Origin: DASSNU01 sp035701265
Lineage (GTDB): Bacteria; Gemmatimonadota; Gemmatimonadetes; Gemmatimonadales; Gemmatimonadaceae
Length of the DNA stretch: 64,000 nucleotides
NCBI GenBank assembly: GCA_035701265.1
Contig: DASSNU010000001.1
Location: forward strand, 62,001-126,000
Direction of reading: 5' to 3'
The position numbers and the translations under genes are program-made. The notes below the pieces were generated by a model. That model saw nothing but the letters and a program-made list of their open reading frames with translations. It was not told the origin of the DNA and made no database searches. Each line of letters opens with the position of its first letter. Within the stretch, counting starts at the first letter, position 1. Of the stretch, positions 24,781 through 33,565 are shown in pieces.

Positions 24781-26043
24781 CTACCCGGCGCCAGGACGCG
24801 TGGCAAGCGCGGCCACGAGCCGCGAGCGGAGCGCGTCGCGCTCGGTGCTGAGCGTCGCCCGCTCGCCGGCATCGCGCGACGTCGCCATGCGCTCTTCGAT
24901 GCGCGCGATGGCGCGCGCGAGGCGCTCGGGATCGAGCGGCGCGCCGCCCTCGATGGTGCGCAGCGCACCACGCGTGCGCGCGCGGCGGCGCAACGCGAAG
25001 AAGAGCGCGCCGAGCATGACGGCGAGCATCGCGGCGGCGAGCGCGGAGAGCGCGCGCGTGCCGGGACCGGTGCCGCGCAGATGCGGCGCGACCACGCGCA
25101 CCACGCTGTTGGGCGGAACGTGCTGGCTCAGATGGCGCTCGAAGGTGCGGCCGCTCACCTGCACCGCGGGCATGGCCGTGAGTCCGGCTCCCTGTACCTC
25201 CGCACGCGGCTCCTCCGTGAGCACCTCCACCACGTCGGTGCCGTTCGCGATCGGAAGGCTGAGCGGGAATGCGCTGGCGCCCAGGCGATACGAATAGGAC
25301 AACTGTCGCACGCCGGGAGCGAACGGCGACACCGTCACCACCTGCCCGCGTTCGATGCGAAACGTCTGCGGCGCGAGATCCATCTGCCCGGGCGCGACAT
25401 CCTGCGCACCGTCGGGCAGCGTGGCGCTCCAGGTGGGCGTGGTGCCGTCCGGCGACACGCGCGTCACCGAGCTGTCGTTGGACAGCTCGTAGACCTCCAG
25501 CACGTCGCGCGAGCCATCGATGCGTGGAGCGGCGATCACCAGGTGACGCCCGCGCACGTGCAGCGGCACCGCCGCCGACGTGGTGTCGTACACCGTGATC
25601 TCGCCGTCATCGCCGGTGATGCGCGGACGCGTGAGCGGCGCGGAGAAGTACGCCATCCCGTTGTAATCGGCCGACACGAGGTAGATCGCGTCGGGATCGC
25701 CGGTGTGCCGATACCGGAAGGCGTACCGTCCGCCCGCGCCGGCGCGCATGGAGTCGAGCGCTCCCGCCGTGTCGGCGCCGATGCGATGGAGGTAGACCCA
25801 CACACCCGGGACCGCGTCCATTCCCTCGCGCCCGGGGCGCACGATCCGTCCTGCGACGATGCGCGTGGCGGTGTCGCTGCCTGCCGGTTGCGAGCCTGCC
25901 GCGGCGTTCGGCGCGGCTGGTGGCGGCGCGCCCGCGGGGACGGCCCGCTGCGCCGACGCGCGCACCGGCCACGCCGACACGAGGAGCGCGGCGCACGCCA
26001 TCCAGACGGCCGCGCGGCACGCGCGCCCACTCGCGCGCCGCAC
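24781..26043 (-). CDS. Exported, membrane-anchored protein with carboxypeptidase-regulatory-like domain
   Basis: Not recognised as a named family. The 420-residue product has a signal peptide (MACAALLVSAWPVRASAQ within the first 35 residues), a low-complexity Ala/Pro/Gly stretch, a carboxypeptidase-regulatory-like beta domain (about residues 60-120, with VPGVWVYLHRIG and GRYAFRYRHTGD), two further beta-rich regions, and near the C-terminus one membrane helix (ALSALAAAMLAVMLGALFFAL) followed by a basic, helical cytoplasmic tail. The GTG at 26043 is four bases after the preceding stop; an ATG at 26001 is an alternative. It is probably co-transcribed with the bifunctional-nuclease gene. Its stop lies just before the B12 riboswitch. 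Confidence 0.6.
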   Translation of the reverse strand: MRRASGRACRAAVWMACAALLVSAWPVRASAQRAVPAGAPPPAAPNAAAGSQPAGSDTATRIVAGRIVRPGREGMDAVPGVWVYLHRIGADTAGALDSMRAGAGGRYAFRYRHTGDPDAIYLVSADYNGMAYFSAPLTRPRITGDDGEITVYDTTSAAVPLHVRGRHLVIAAPRIDGSRDVLEVYELSNDSSVTRVSPDGTTPTWSATLPDGAQDVAPGQMDLAPQTFRIERGQVVTVSPFAPGVRQLSYSYRLGASAFPLSLPIANGTDVVEVLTEEPRAEVQGAGLTAMPAVQVSGRTFERHLSQHVPPNSVVRVVAPHLRGTGPGTRALSALAAAMLAVMLGALFFALRRRARTRGALRTIEGGAPLDPERLARAIARIEERMATSRDAGERATLSTERDALRSRLVAALATRPGAG

Positions 26044-26047
26044 CGGA

Positions 26048-26581
26048 CTACAGGCGAAACTTGCCAAAGTCCTCCGGCCGCATCTGCTGCAGATACGTCT
26101 TGAGCTGTTCGGCGGACATCCGCAATTGCTCCAACTGCGCCTGGCTCTCCGCCGCGATCGAGCTGTCGGCGCTCTCCTCATCGCGCTCCTCGAGCGTGAT
26201 GTCGTGCAGCAGATCGTCCTGCGCGAAGATGGGCGCTTCGAGGCGGAGCGCGATCGCGATGCTGTCGGACGGACGTGCATCGATCTCGTATAACTGATCG
26301 CCGCGCTGGATGTGGAGCTCCGCGTAGTAGGTGTTGTTCTCCACGCGCGTGATCTGGATGCGCCGCAGCGCGCCGCCCAACCCTTCGATGAGCCGCTTGC
26401 AGAGATCGTGCGTGAGGGGGCGCGGCGCCTTGACGCCGTTCATCTCCATCACGATGGACTCCGCCTCGGGTTGCCCGATCCAGATGGGCAGCAGTCGCGA
26501 GCCGCCCTTCTCCTGCAGAATCACGACGTACGACCGCGAGCTACTGTCGAGCCCGAGCTTGGCGACGCTGACTTCAACCAT
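26048..26581 (-). CDS. Bifunctional nuclease (BFN/DUF151) domain protein
   Basis: A 177-residue protein with a BFN (DUF151) domain in the first 130 residues: LLPIWIGQPEAESI, RPLTHDLCKRLIEGLG and the conserved ARPSDSIAIALR motif. BFN domains are reported to cleave DNA and RNA, and in actinobacteria and chlamydiae they occur in stress or UvrB/UvrC-linked proteins; the role here is unknown. The last 45 residues are acidic and helical. Two ATG codons stand in tandem; the second (26581) has the better distance to GGGAG. A strong hairpin upstream separates it from the PTS operon. Confidence 0.85.
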   Translation of the reverse strand: MVEVSVAKLGLDSSSRSYVVILQEKGGSRLLPIWIGQPEAESIVMEMNGVKAPRPLTHDLCKRLIEGLGGALRRIQITRVENNTYYAELHIQRGDQLYEIDARPSDSIAIALRLEAPIFAQDDLLHDITLEERDEESADSSIAAESQAQLEQLRMSAEQLKTYLQQMRPEDFGKFRL

Positions 26582-26610
26582 CATGGACTCCCTGCCGACG
26601 TGCGTGTGTC

Positions 26611-26647
26611 CGCCCGAACGCCGCCGCCAAGCGGCGCCGTTCGGGCG
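26611..26647 (-). terminator. Strong hairpin after the PTS operon
   Basis: CGCCCGAACG (26611-26620) pairs perfectly with CGTTCGGGCG (26638-26647), and an inner 5-bp stem (GCCGC/GCGGC) continues the helix. It stands 66 bases after the ptsI stop. There is no T run, so it may act as a factor-dependent terminator or an mRNA 3' end stabiliser. Confidence 0.6.
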
Positions 26648-26713
26648 CCGTGCGCGACCTCCGATCTCATCTTAGGCTCGGGGTGCGGGCGCGGCAACCC
26701 GGGGACGCACACC

Positions 26714-28459
26714 TCAGACGAGCACGTCCTGCGGCAGGATCCCGGCCAGGCGTTCGGTGAGCAGCGCCTCCGCTTCGGCGGCCGTCCGCGTGGCCAGGGC
26801 GGCGTCGGCGCTCTCGCGCAGCTCGGCGCACGACACCCGCCGCACCAGCCGCTTGATGAGCGCCACGGAGCGCGGCGTGACGCTGAGCTCGCGCACGCCC
26901 AGGCCGATGAGCGTGAGCGCGGCCAGCGGCTGCGAGGCCATCTCCCCGCACACGGCCACGTCGATCCCGTGTCGCGTGCCGACCTCCACCGTGTGGCGGA
27001 TCATGCGCAGCACCCCCGGATGCATGGACGTGAAGCGCGAGGCGAGGTGCGCATTCCCGCGGTCGACGGCGAGCGAGTACTGCACCAGATCGTTCGTCCC
27101 GATGCTGAAGAAGTCCACCTCGCCCACGAACGTGTCGGCCGCCATCACGGCGGCGGGCGTCTCGATCATCACACCGAGGGGGAGATCGGCGCGATACGAG
27201 GCGGAGCTGGCGGCGAGCTCCCGTGCCGCCTCGGCCATGAGTGCGCGGACGCTCGTGACTTCGTCCACGCTCACGATGAGCGGCAGGAGCACGCGCACGT
27301 CGCCGTGCACGGCCACGCGCATGAGCGCACGGAGTTGCGGAAGGAAGAGCTCGGGCCGATCGAGGCACACGCGGATCGCGCGCCAGCCAAGGAACGGATT
27401 CGCCTCGGTGGCGTAGCCGCCCACGGGAAGCTTGTCACCGCCGATGTCGTAGGTGCGGATGACTACCGGCTGTCCGCGGAAGGCGTCCACCACGCGGCGG
27501 TACACGCGATACTGCTCCTCCTCGTTGGGCATGTGCGTGCGCCCGACCACCAGGAATTCGGTGCGCATGAGCCCCACGCCTTCCGCGCCGCTCTGGCTCG
27601 CACGCTCCGCATCCTCCGGAAGATCGACGTTGGCCAGGAGGGTGAGCCGTACGCCGTCGCGCGTGACCGGCTCGGCCACCGCCTCGCTCGCCAGCTCGGC
27701 AGCCGCCTGCTCTTCCTGGCGTGCACGGGTGACGAAGCGCTGCACCTCTTCCGCGGTCGGCTCCACGATGAGCGTCCCGATCGTTCCGTCGAGGACGGCC
27801 ATCTCGCCACCGTGCAACTGCGCGGTGGCATCGCGCAATCCGACGACCGCGGGCAGACCCAGGGAGCGTGCCAGGATGGCGACGTGCGACGTGCGCGTGC
27901 CGGCATCGGTGGCAATGCCGCTGATGGCCTCGCGATCGAGCTGGACGGTGAGCGACGGCGTGAGATCGTGGGTGACGAGAATCGCGTTGGCGCCTTTCGG
28001 CACTTCCACCGGATCGTGGTCCGGGAGTCCCATGAGCAGTGACAGGACGCGGATCTGGATGTCGGTGATGTCGCCGAGCCGCTCGCGATGCCACGGCGTG
28101 GCGCGCGCGAACCGCTGCCGCATCTCGAGCATCGTGAGCTCGAACGCCTTCTCGGCGCCCAGGTTCTGCGAGATGAGCGACTCCACGCGTCCGATGAGCT
28201 CCACGTCTTCGAGCAGGCGGAGCTGCACGTCGAAGATGGCGGCTTCCTCGGGACCCGCGTGCGCTTCGGCGTGCCGGTGCACGTAGCGCAGCCGCTCCCG
28301 CGCGCGCGCGAGCGTGTCGCGAAAACGCGCGATCTCCTCGTCCACCTGGTCGTCGTCGATGATCCGCTGCGGCACATCGGGCATCTCCCAGTGCAGCAGG
28401 TGCACCGGACCGATGACGATGCCGGGGGACGCCGGGAGACCGACGAGGCGTTGCGCCAT
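26714..28459 (-). CDS. ptsI: PTS enzyme I (phosphoenolpyruvate-protein phosphotransferase)
   Basis: Takes phosphate from phosphoenolpyruvate and passes it to HPr. The 581-residue protein has the N-terminal HPr-binding and phosphohistidine domain, with the active histidine in GTRTSHVAI (His192), and the C-terminal PEP-binding barrel with GVGLMRTEFL, the dimer motif and FFSIGTNDLVQYSL, ending with the catalytic-cysteine segment DVAVCGEMA. Length is normal for the general (not nitrogen) enzyme I, with no GAF domain. The ATG at 28459 shares one base with the ptsH stop. Last gene of the 19-gene block. Confidence 0.96.
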   Translation of the reverse strand: MAQRLVGLPASPGIVIGPVHLLHWEMPDVPQRIIDDDQVDEEIARFRDTLARARERLRYVHRHAEAHAGPEEAAIFDVQLRLLEDVELIGRVESLISQNLGAEKAFELTMLEMRQRFARATPWHRERLGDITDIQIRVLSLLMGLPDHDPVEVPKGANAILVTHDLTPSLTVQLDREAISGIATDAGTRTSHVAILARSLGLPAVVGLRDATAQLHGGEMAVLDGTIGTLIVEPTAEEVQRFVTRARQEEQAAAELASEAVAEPVTRDGVRLTLLANVDLPEDAERASQSGAEGVGLMRTEFLVVGRTHMPNEEEQYRVYRRVVDAFRGQPVVIRTYDIGGDKLPVGGYATEANPFLGWRAIRVCLDRPELFLPQLRALMRVAVHGDVRVLLPLIVSVDEVTSVRALMAEAARELAASSASYRADLPLGVMIETPAAVMAADTFVGEVDFFSIGTNDLVQYSLAVDRGNAHLASRFTSMHPGVLRMIRHTVEVGTRHGIDVAVCGEMASQPLAALTLIGLGVRELSVTPRSVALIKRLVRRVSCAELRESADAALATRTAAEAEALLTERLAGILPQDVLV

Positions 28460-28725
28460 CAGTGCTCTCCGAACTTGCGGGCGACGAGCGCGGCGATCGC
28501 GTTCACCGCTGCGTCGGCGTCGGGGCCGTTCGCGCGCACGGTGAGCGTGGAGCCGTACTCCGCGGCGAGCATCATCACGCCCATGATGCTCTTGCCGTTC
28601 ACCTCGAGATCGTCGCGGATCATGGTGATCTCGCTCTCGTACTGCGACGCGGTCTTCACGATCTCGGCGGCGGGGCGCGCGTGGAGCCCGTTGCGGTTGA
28701 TGATCTGCACCTGGCGTTCGACCAT
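28459..28725 (-). CDS. ptsH: Phosphocarrier protein HPr
   Basis: An 88-residue HPr. The enzyme I-phosphorylated histidine is His15 in NGLHARPA, and Ser46 in NGKSIMGVMML is the site used by HPr kinase. Having both residues, with hprK five genes upstream, means this HPr can act both as a sugar-transport phosphocarrier and as a kinase-controlled switch. The ATG start at 28725 shares one base with the stop of the IID gene (TGATG), and the stop in turn shares one base with the ptsI start. Confidence 0.96.
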   Translation of the reverse strand: MVERQVQIINRNGLHARPAAEIVKTASQYESEITMIRDDLEVNGKSIMGVMMLAAEYGSTLTVRANGPDADAAVNAIAALVARKFGEH

Positions 28726-29537
28726 CACAACACCACCGAGGCAAGAGTGAGCGCGACGAGGACGGCGAAGGCGAGCCGCCATCCCTCCAGCCGGCCGCGG
28801 AGCAGGATGAGCGCGAGCGCGCCCAGCGCGCCGACGGCCACCGCCCCGGCGGTGAGTGCCGGACCGATGGCGAGGATGCGATGCAGCACGAGGGGGACGG
28901 CCGCGCCCGCGAGCAGGGCGACCGCCCGCGACACGTGTGCGGGGCCCTGTCGGAGCACGGGGCGGCCGAGCGCGGCCGCCACGCGAAGTCCGTGATGCCA
29001 TCCCGTGTGCAGTGCCCAGGCGCGCAGCCCCAGATGGCCGGCGTTGTAGACCACGAGGAAGGTGGCGAGCGCGAGCCACCCGGACGCGCCCGCGCCGAAG
29101 ACGAGGAGCGCCAGGAGCGAGCTGAGGGGCAGCCATCCCCCCCACACCAGGCGATCGCCCACGCTGCCGAGCGGGCCGCACATGGCCGCGCGAAATCGCT
29201 CGATCTGCGCTGCCGGGCGCCCCTCCAGCTCCGCGCGCGCGAGCGCGCCCACGGCAAGCGCGGCCAGATAGGGATGCGCGTTGAAGTATCGTGACTCGCG
29301 CGCCAGTGCCTCGTGGTACGCGGGGCCGCTCCGCCCGCCCGGCATGGCGCGCAACGCCGGCTCCGTGCAGAAGCCGATCCCCGTGCCCATCATCGACTCG
29401 TAGTTCCACGCGCCCTGCACGGTGAGCAGCCGCGCGTACATGGTGAGCCACGCGCGCAGCGGAAGCCGTGGCGGAGGAAGCTCTGGCGGCACGCCCGCGA
29501 CGTTGCCCTGTGGCAGCGGCTCCGGAGAGGAAATCAT
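28725..29537 (-). CDS. PTS mannose-family component IID
   Basis: A 270-residue membrane protein of the ManZ/IID family, half of the sugar channel with IIC. The N-terminal part has the family sequence around QGAWNYESMMGTGIGFC (about residues 38-54), the loop HPYLAALAVGALARAE and MCGPLGSVGDRLVWGG; the C-terminal half is hydrophobic with several helices. ATG at 29537, overlapping the IIC stop by four bases. The transported sugar cannot be deduced; mannose-family systems also carry glucose, fructose, sorbose, N-acetylgalactosamine and others. Confidence 0.92.
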   Translation of the reverse strand: MISSPEPLPQGNVAGVPPELPPPRLPLRAWLTMYARLLTVQGAWNYESMMGTGIGFCTEPALRAMPGGRSGPAYHEALARESRYFNAHPYLAALAVGALARAELEGRPAAQIERFRAAMCGPLGSVGDRLVWGGWLPLSSLLALLVFGAGASGWLALATFLVVYNAGHLGLRAWALHTGWHHGLRVAAALGRPVLRQGPAHVSRAVALLAGAAVPLVLHRILAIGPALTAGAVAVGALGALALILLRGRLEGWRLAFAVLVALTLASVVL

Positions 29538-30214
29538 CGCACCACCAGTACGAGCACGGCAGCACCCAGCCCGGCGAGCGCGAGCCAGGACGCACCGGAT
29601 GTCCCGCGCACCAGCCGCCACACCGTGCCTGCGGCGAGCGCGATGAGCAGCGCGAGCAGTGCAGCGCTGGTGACGTCATCGCTCAGCGACCAGCGCGGGA
29701 GCAGCCAGCGAACGAGCGGTGCGAAGAGAATCAGCGCGCCCGCCGTGATGCCGGCGGCGCGCGCGATGTCCGCCGCAATGCCGAGCCCCTGCAGGCGCAG
29801 CACGACGGCGGGCGTGCCGGCATCGAGCGCGGGCTGCTGCCGTCGCGCGAGCACACCGTTCGCGCGCCGCAGCAGGTACATGCTCCACCCGCCCACCCAC
29901 GCCGTGGCCACGGCCGCCGTCGCGACGAGCGCGACGGCGGCGGCGCCGCCGCCGGCGAGGGCGCACAGCGCGCCCGCTGCCACCGACGCCGAGCCCCACT
30001 CGGGATAGCGCGACGCGCCGACCGGGAGCGTGTCGAGCGCAACGAGCTCGAGCACCACGCCGATCGTCAGGCCGGCGTCCATGTCCCCCACCGCCAGTCC
30101 GCCGAGCGTGGCGGCCACCAGCGGGCGCGAGAACATCATCTGCGGAAAGCTGACGACGTCCAGCCCCACCAGAGCGCCGAGCGCGGTGACGACGAGCAGC
30201 AGCTCGATGCTCAC
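29534..30214 (-). CDS. PTS mannose-family component IIC
   Basis: A 226-residue polytopic membrane protein of the sorbose/mannose IIC family: VGLDVVSFPQMMFSRPLV (about residues 17-34), LGGLAVGDMDAGLTIGVVLELVAL and LPVGASRYPEWGSASV are the conserved early blocks that line the sugar path. It is somewhat shorter than ManY (about 265 residues) at the C-terminal end. GTG start at 30214 overlaps the IIB stop by four bases, and its stop overlaps the IID start by four, so IIB, IIC and IID should be made in fixed ratio. Confidence 0.9.
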   Translation of the reverse strand: MSIELLLVVTALGALVGLDVVSFPQMMFSRPLVAATLGGLAVGDMDAGLTIGVVLELVALDTLPVGASRYPEWGSASVAAGALCALAGGGAAAVALVATAAVATAWVGGWSMYLLRRANGVLARRQQPALDAGTPAVVLRLQGLGIAADIARAAGITAGALILFAPLVRWLLPRWSLSDDVTSAALLALLIALAAGTVWRLVRGTSGASWLALAGLGAAVLVLVVR

Positions 30215-30702
30215 GACTCTCCTCGCATGACCAGCACATCCTCCAGCGGAACGGGGCGCGCCGCCGGCACGTCCTGCGCCGTGATGCGGATGCCGCGCGC
30301 GGCCAACGCGCGCAGCGTCCGCTCCTCCTCCGATGAAAGGTAGACGTAGCGCAGCCGCTGCACGCGATCCGCGCGGTGATGCACGCCACCCAGGTTCACG
30401 GCGGCAATGCCGAGCGCCGCGTCGATCAGACGGCGCATGGTGTCCACGTCGCCGGTGAGGACGATCCCGGGACGCGGATCGGCGCGCCAGCGCTCGAGCG
30501 CCCCGGCGGCCGCCTGCACGGTGGCGAAGTACACCTCGATCTCCGGGGGCACGCCCATGCGGTAGAGCTCCTGCTCCCAATCGCTGTCCGCCACTTCATC
30601 GTCCACGAGCGCGATGAAGCCCACGTTCAACGGGCGACCCCATCCGACCACGACCTGGCCGTGGATCAGCCGGTCGTCGATCCGGAAGAGCTCAATCCCC
30701 AC
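30211..30702 (-). CDS. PTS mannose-family component IIB
   Basis: A 163-residue soluble domain that receives phosphate from IIA and passes it to the sugar. The active-site histidine is His14 in RIDDRLIHGQVVVGW, the diagnostic motif of the family. NLGGVHHR near residue 105 is also conserved. Encoded as a separate protein rather than fused to IIA as in E. coli ManX. The start is the GTG at 30702, overlapping the IIA gene by 11 bases. Confidence 0.94.
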   Translation of the reverse strand: MGIELFRIDDRLIHGQVVVGWGRPLNVGFIALVDDEVADSDWEQELYRMGVPPEIEVYFATVQAAAGALERWRADPRPGIVLTGDVDTMRRLIDAALGIAAVNLGGVHHRADRVQRLRYVYLSSEEERTLRALAARGIRITAQDVPAARPVPLEDVLVMRGES

Positions 30703-31138
30703 GTGTCGCGCCTCCGACGACGCGCAGCGCGGTGCGCGCGCGGTCGATCGCCTGGCGTGCCGCGTCGGCCGGTGCCGCGCCCTCGTGCATCACGAAGTAG
30801 AGCAGCGCGGGGAGGCTCACACCGGTGACGACCAGCACGTCGGGGCGCGCGCGGGCCACGCGTCCCGCCGCAATGGTGCAGCTTCCGGCGGGGAGATCGG
30901 TGAAGATCACGCGCGCACCGCTCTCGTCCACCAGGCGCAGGAGCGCGTCCTCGATGTCGGCCGGGCCGAGGCCGTGGATGATGAGCGGCAGCAGCCGCGC
31001 GCCGTAGCCGGTGATGTGCTGGACGGCGGAGATCACGCCGCGCGCGAACTCGCCGTGGCCGGCGACGATGGCGATCGGTCCACCGGCATGCCGCGGTGCG
31101 TCGTGCGGCGCGCCGGCAGGCACCTCCTCGCTACTCAT
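30692..31138 (-). CDS. PTS mannose-family component IIA
   Basis: A 148-residue IIA of the mannose family. The phosphorylated histidine is His28 in IAIVAGHGEFARGV, followed by the LPLIIHGLGPADIE segment and VIFTDLPAGS, in the usual order. About 18 histidine/proline-rich residues precede the fold. It takes phosphate from HPr. The ATG at 31138 lies within the end of hprK (8-base overlap). In many proteobacteria an isolated IIA of this type sits next to hprK as a regulatory protein; here the transport components are also present. Confidence 0.94.
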   Translation of the reverse strand: MSSEEVPAGAPHDAPRHAGGPIAIVAGHGEFARGVISAVQHITGYGARLLPLIIHGLGPADIEDALLRLVDESGARVIFTDLPAGSCTIAAGRVARARPDVLVVTGVSLPALLYFVMHEGAAPADAARQAIDRARTALRVVGGATRGD

Positions 31139-32108
31139 TGTCCTCCGCCAGGTAGCGCCGCAGGTTCGCCGCCGCGCGCATGCGGCCGAGCAGCCGCTGG
31201 TTGAACGCCTCCGCGGGATCCACGCCGCTGTAGCGCAGCAGGTGGTTCATGGCGACCACTTCCGCCACGACCGTGATGTTCTTTCCGGGATTGAGCGGGA
31301 CGGTGACTTTGGGGACATCCACGCCAAGAATGCTGGTGGTCTGGCCATCCAACCCGGTCCGGTCCACGGTGGCGGCCTTGTTCCACTCCTCCAACTGCAC
31401 CACCACCTCGATGCGCTTCTGCTGCCGCACCGCGCGCACGCCGAAGATGGCGGGGATGTCGATCACCCCCACGCCGCGTATTTCCATGTGGTGACTCTGC
31501 AGCTCGTGGCCGCGGCCGATGACCACGTCGTTGCCGCGGCGCGTGGCGATCACGAGATCGTCGGCCACCAGCCGGTGGCCACGCTCCACGAGATCGAGCA
31601 CGCACTCCGATTTGCCGATGCCGCTCTGACCCACGAAGAGCAGTCCGACGCCATACACGTCGGCCAGCGATCCATGCAGCGTGGTGGTGGGCGCGAATTC
31701 CTCGGCGATCGCCGGCTTGATGCGACGGTAGAACTCGGCCGTCTTGAGCGTGGTGCGCAGGACGGGCACGCCGCGGCGCTCCGCCGCCTCGCTCATCTCT
31801 TGCGGCACGCGCTGTCCCTTGGTCACCACCACACACGGCGGCTCGAAGGAGAAGAAGAGCTGCAGGACGTGGCGACGCTGGTCGTCGGGGAGCGAGTTGA
31901 GATAGGTGATCTCCGTCTCGCCGAACACCTGCACGCGATCCGGGGAAAAGCGCTCGACGTAGCCCGCGAGCACGAGCCCGGGGCTCGAGATCTCCGGACT
32001 GGTGATGTTGCGCGCGAGACCGCTGTCGTCGCCCACCACCTCGAGCTCGAGCGGTTCGCGCATGAGCTCGAGCAGGCGCTGCACCGTGAACGGCGGGGGG
32101 ACCGTCAC
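31131..32108 (-). CDS. hprK: HPr kinase/phosphorylase
   Basis: A 325-residue enzyme that phosphorylates and dephosphorylates HPr at Ser46. The N-terminal domain (residues 1-130) precedes a kinase domain with P-loop GQSGIGKS (160-167), the catalytic aspartate region RLVADDLV, and the conserved MEIRGVGVIDIPAIFG and KVTVPLNPGKNI blocks; these are the classic HprK signatures. The GTG start overlaps the hpf stop by four bases. With HPr carrying Ser46 in the same operon, the regulatory circuit is complete. Confidence 0.96.
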   Translation of the reverse strand: MTVPPPFTVQRLLELMREPLELEVVGDDSGLARNITSPEISSPGLVLAGYVERFSPDRVQVFGETEITYLNSLPDDQRRHVLQLFFSFEPPCVVVTKGQRVPQEMSEAAERRGVPVLRTTLKTAEFYRRIKPAIAEEFAPTTTLHGSLADVYGVGLLFVGQSGIGKSECVLDLVERGHRLVADDLVIATRRGNDVVIGRGHELQSHHMEIRGVGVIDIPAIFGVRAVRQQKRIEVVVQLEEWNKAATVDRTGLDGQTTSILGVDVPKVTVPLNPGKNITVVAEVVAMNHLLRYSGVDPAEAFNQRLLGRMRAAANLRRYLAEDNE

Positions 32109-32419
32109 GCGCGGGAGCCCGCGGTAGCGCGGCGCCGGACCTGCGTGCGGCGCAGACGGCGGAGCTGCGCCTCGAGACGCTCCACCGCCTCGCCCAGCGC
32201 GGGGCCGTAGTGGCGGGCGATCCCCTGCGCCACGAGCGGGCGCCGCCGCGGTGCGTGCAGCTCCACCTCCACACGGCGGAAGGCACCGTCCTGCTCGAAG
32301 CGCACCACGCTTCGCACGGCGCGCGGAAGACGGCGGGCGAGACGTCGGACCTGGCGCTCGGCGCGCCGCTGCATGTGCGGCGAGATCACCGCATGATGTC
32401 CATGTATGACGATCTCCAC
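32105..32419 (-). CDS. hpf: Ribosome hibernation promoting factor, short HPF/RaiA family
   Basis: A 104-residue member of the sigma-54 modulation/ribosome hibernation family that binds the 30S decoding region in starved cells. The start VEIVIHGHHAVISPHMQRR and the basic helix RAERQVRRLARRLPR, followed by RRVEVELHAPRRRPLVAQG, fit the single domain of the short form; the C-terminal dimerisation domain of long HPF is absent. The end is strongly basic. I start at the GTG at 32419, eight bases after GGAGGA. Location next to hprK and PTS genes parallels the rpoN-hpf-ptsN region of proteobacteria. Confidence 0.85.
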   Translation of the reverse strand: MEIVIHGHHAVISPHMQRRAERQVRRLARRLPRAVRSVVRFEQDGAFRRVEVELHAPRRRPLVAQGIARHYGPALGEAVERLEAQLRRLRRTQVRRRATAGSRA

Positions 32420-32420
32420 A

Positions 32421-33551
32421 TCAACGCTCCTCCACTGCGGCCGCGTCCGCGGCGCCGCGCGCGACGGCAGCCAGGTGCGCCTCGGTGGCGCGGGCGGCGG
32501 CGGTCCACGACAATCCCTCGGCGAACTCGCGCGCGCCCCGGCCAAGAACGTCGACACGCTGCGGATCGCGCGCCAGCGACTCCATGGCGGCAGCCAGCGC
32601 ATCCACGTCGCCATGCGGCACGAGCATCCCGGTCACCCCATCACGCACCGACTCCCGGAGCCCCGGCGCGTCGGACGCGATGGCCGGCGTGCCGCACGCG
32701 CCGGCTTCCACGTTCGTGAGCCCCCAGCCTTCTTTGGGAGACGCGAACACCACCGCCCACGACGCGCGCAGCAGCGCTCGCTTCTCCTCCTCACTGATGA
32801 ATCCAAGAAACCGCGCGCGGGTGCCGAGGTCAAGCGAGCGCGCCAGCCGGTCGAGGCGGGGGCGATCGTCCCCCGTGCCGGCGATGCGCAGCTCGGCACC
32901 GGGAACGTTCAGGCGCGCGAAGGCGCGCAGCACCAGGTCCACGCCCTTGTAGCGCTTCAGGCGGCCGACGTACGTGAAGAGTGGCGTGGGTGAGCGCTCC
33001 GCCGGCGCGGGGGTGTACCACTCCGCGTCCACGCCGGGTGGGATGACGACGATGCGGTGCCGTGGAATCCCGCGGCGCACGAGGTCGTCCGCCGTACTCT
33101 CGCTCACCGCCTCGAAGGGGGTGTGCCGGTAGAGGAGCGGCAACAACTGCTCGGCCGACCAGACGAAGAGCGCGAGCGGAAGGGAGGCTTCCTGGAAGAC
33201 GATGGTGCCGAAGAGGTGCGGCACGTGCGCCATCACGTGGCGTGCGCCCCAGCGCGGCGTGCCGAGGGGGACCTTGTTGATGTCCTCCACGAGCACGTCG
33301 GCGTTCCACGCAGCGAGCACGCGCCGGTAGTAGCGCCGTGCGTGGAGCGGGAAGGTGTGTCGCGTGCCGACGCGATGCACGTCCAGCCCATCGAGCCGCA
33401 CGCGTGGCGCACACCCCGGCCAGCCGCTGCAGAGGAGCGTCACCTCGTGCCCCCATGACACCAGGCGGCCGTAGATCTCGTGCAGGTGAATCTCCGCACC
33501 GCCGGCTTGCGGATTCTCGCGATCCTGCCAGTTGACGACGAGCACGCGCAT
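32421..33551 (-). CDS. Family 4 glycosyltransferase
   Basis: A 376-residue retaining glycosyltransferase of the GT-B fold. The N-terminal lobe begins MRVLVVNWQDRENPQAGGAE, with a glycine-rich acceptor loop, and the C-terminal lobe has the nucleotide-sugar motif FTYVGRLKRYKGVDLVL and the family EX7E region in FASPKEGWGLTNVEAGACG. Donor and acceptor are not known; cell-envelope polysaccharide or glycolipid synthesis is likely. It is preceded by nusB (14-base gap) and followed by hpf after one base. No other envelope polysaccharide gene is nearby, so its job in this operon is unclear. Confidence 0.87.
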   Translation of the reverse strand: MRVLVVNWQDRENPQAGGAEIHLHEIYGRLVSWGHEVTLLCSGWPGCAPRVRLDGLDVHRVGTRHTFPLHARRYYRRVLAAWNADVLVEDINKVPLGTPRWGARHVMAHVPHLFGTIVFQEASLPLALFVWSAEQLLPLLYRHTPFEAVSESTADDLVRRGIPRHRIVVIPPGVDAEWYTPAPAERSPTPLFTYVGRLKRYKGVDLVLRAFARLNVPGAELRIAGTGDDRPRLDRLARSLDLGTRARFLGFISEEEKRALLRASWAVVFASPKEGWGLTNVEAGACGTPAIASDAPGLRESVRDGVTGMLVPHGDVDALAAAMESLARDPQRVDVLGRGAREFAEGLSWTAAARATEAHLAAVARGAADAAAVEER

Positions 33552-33565
33552 GGCAGTGGCGGTGG

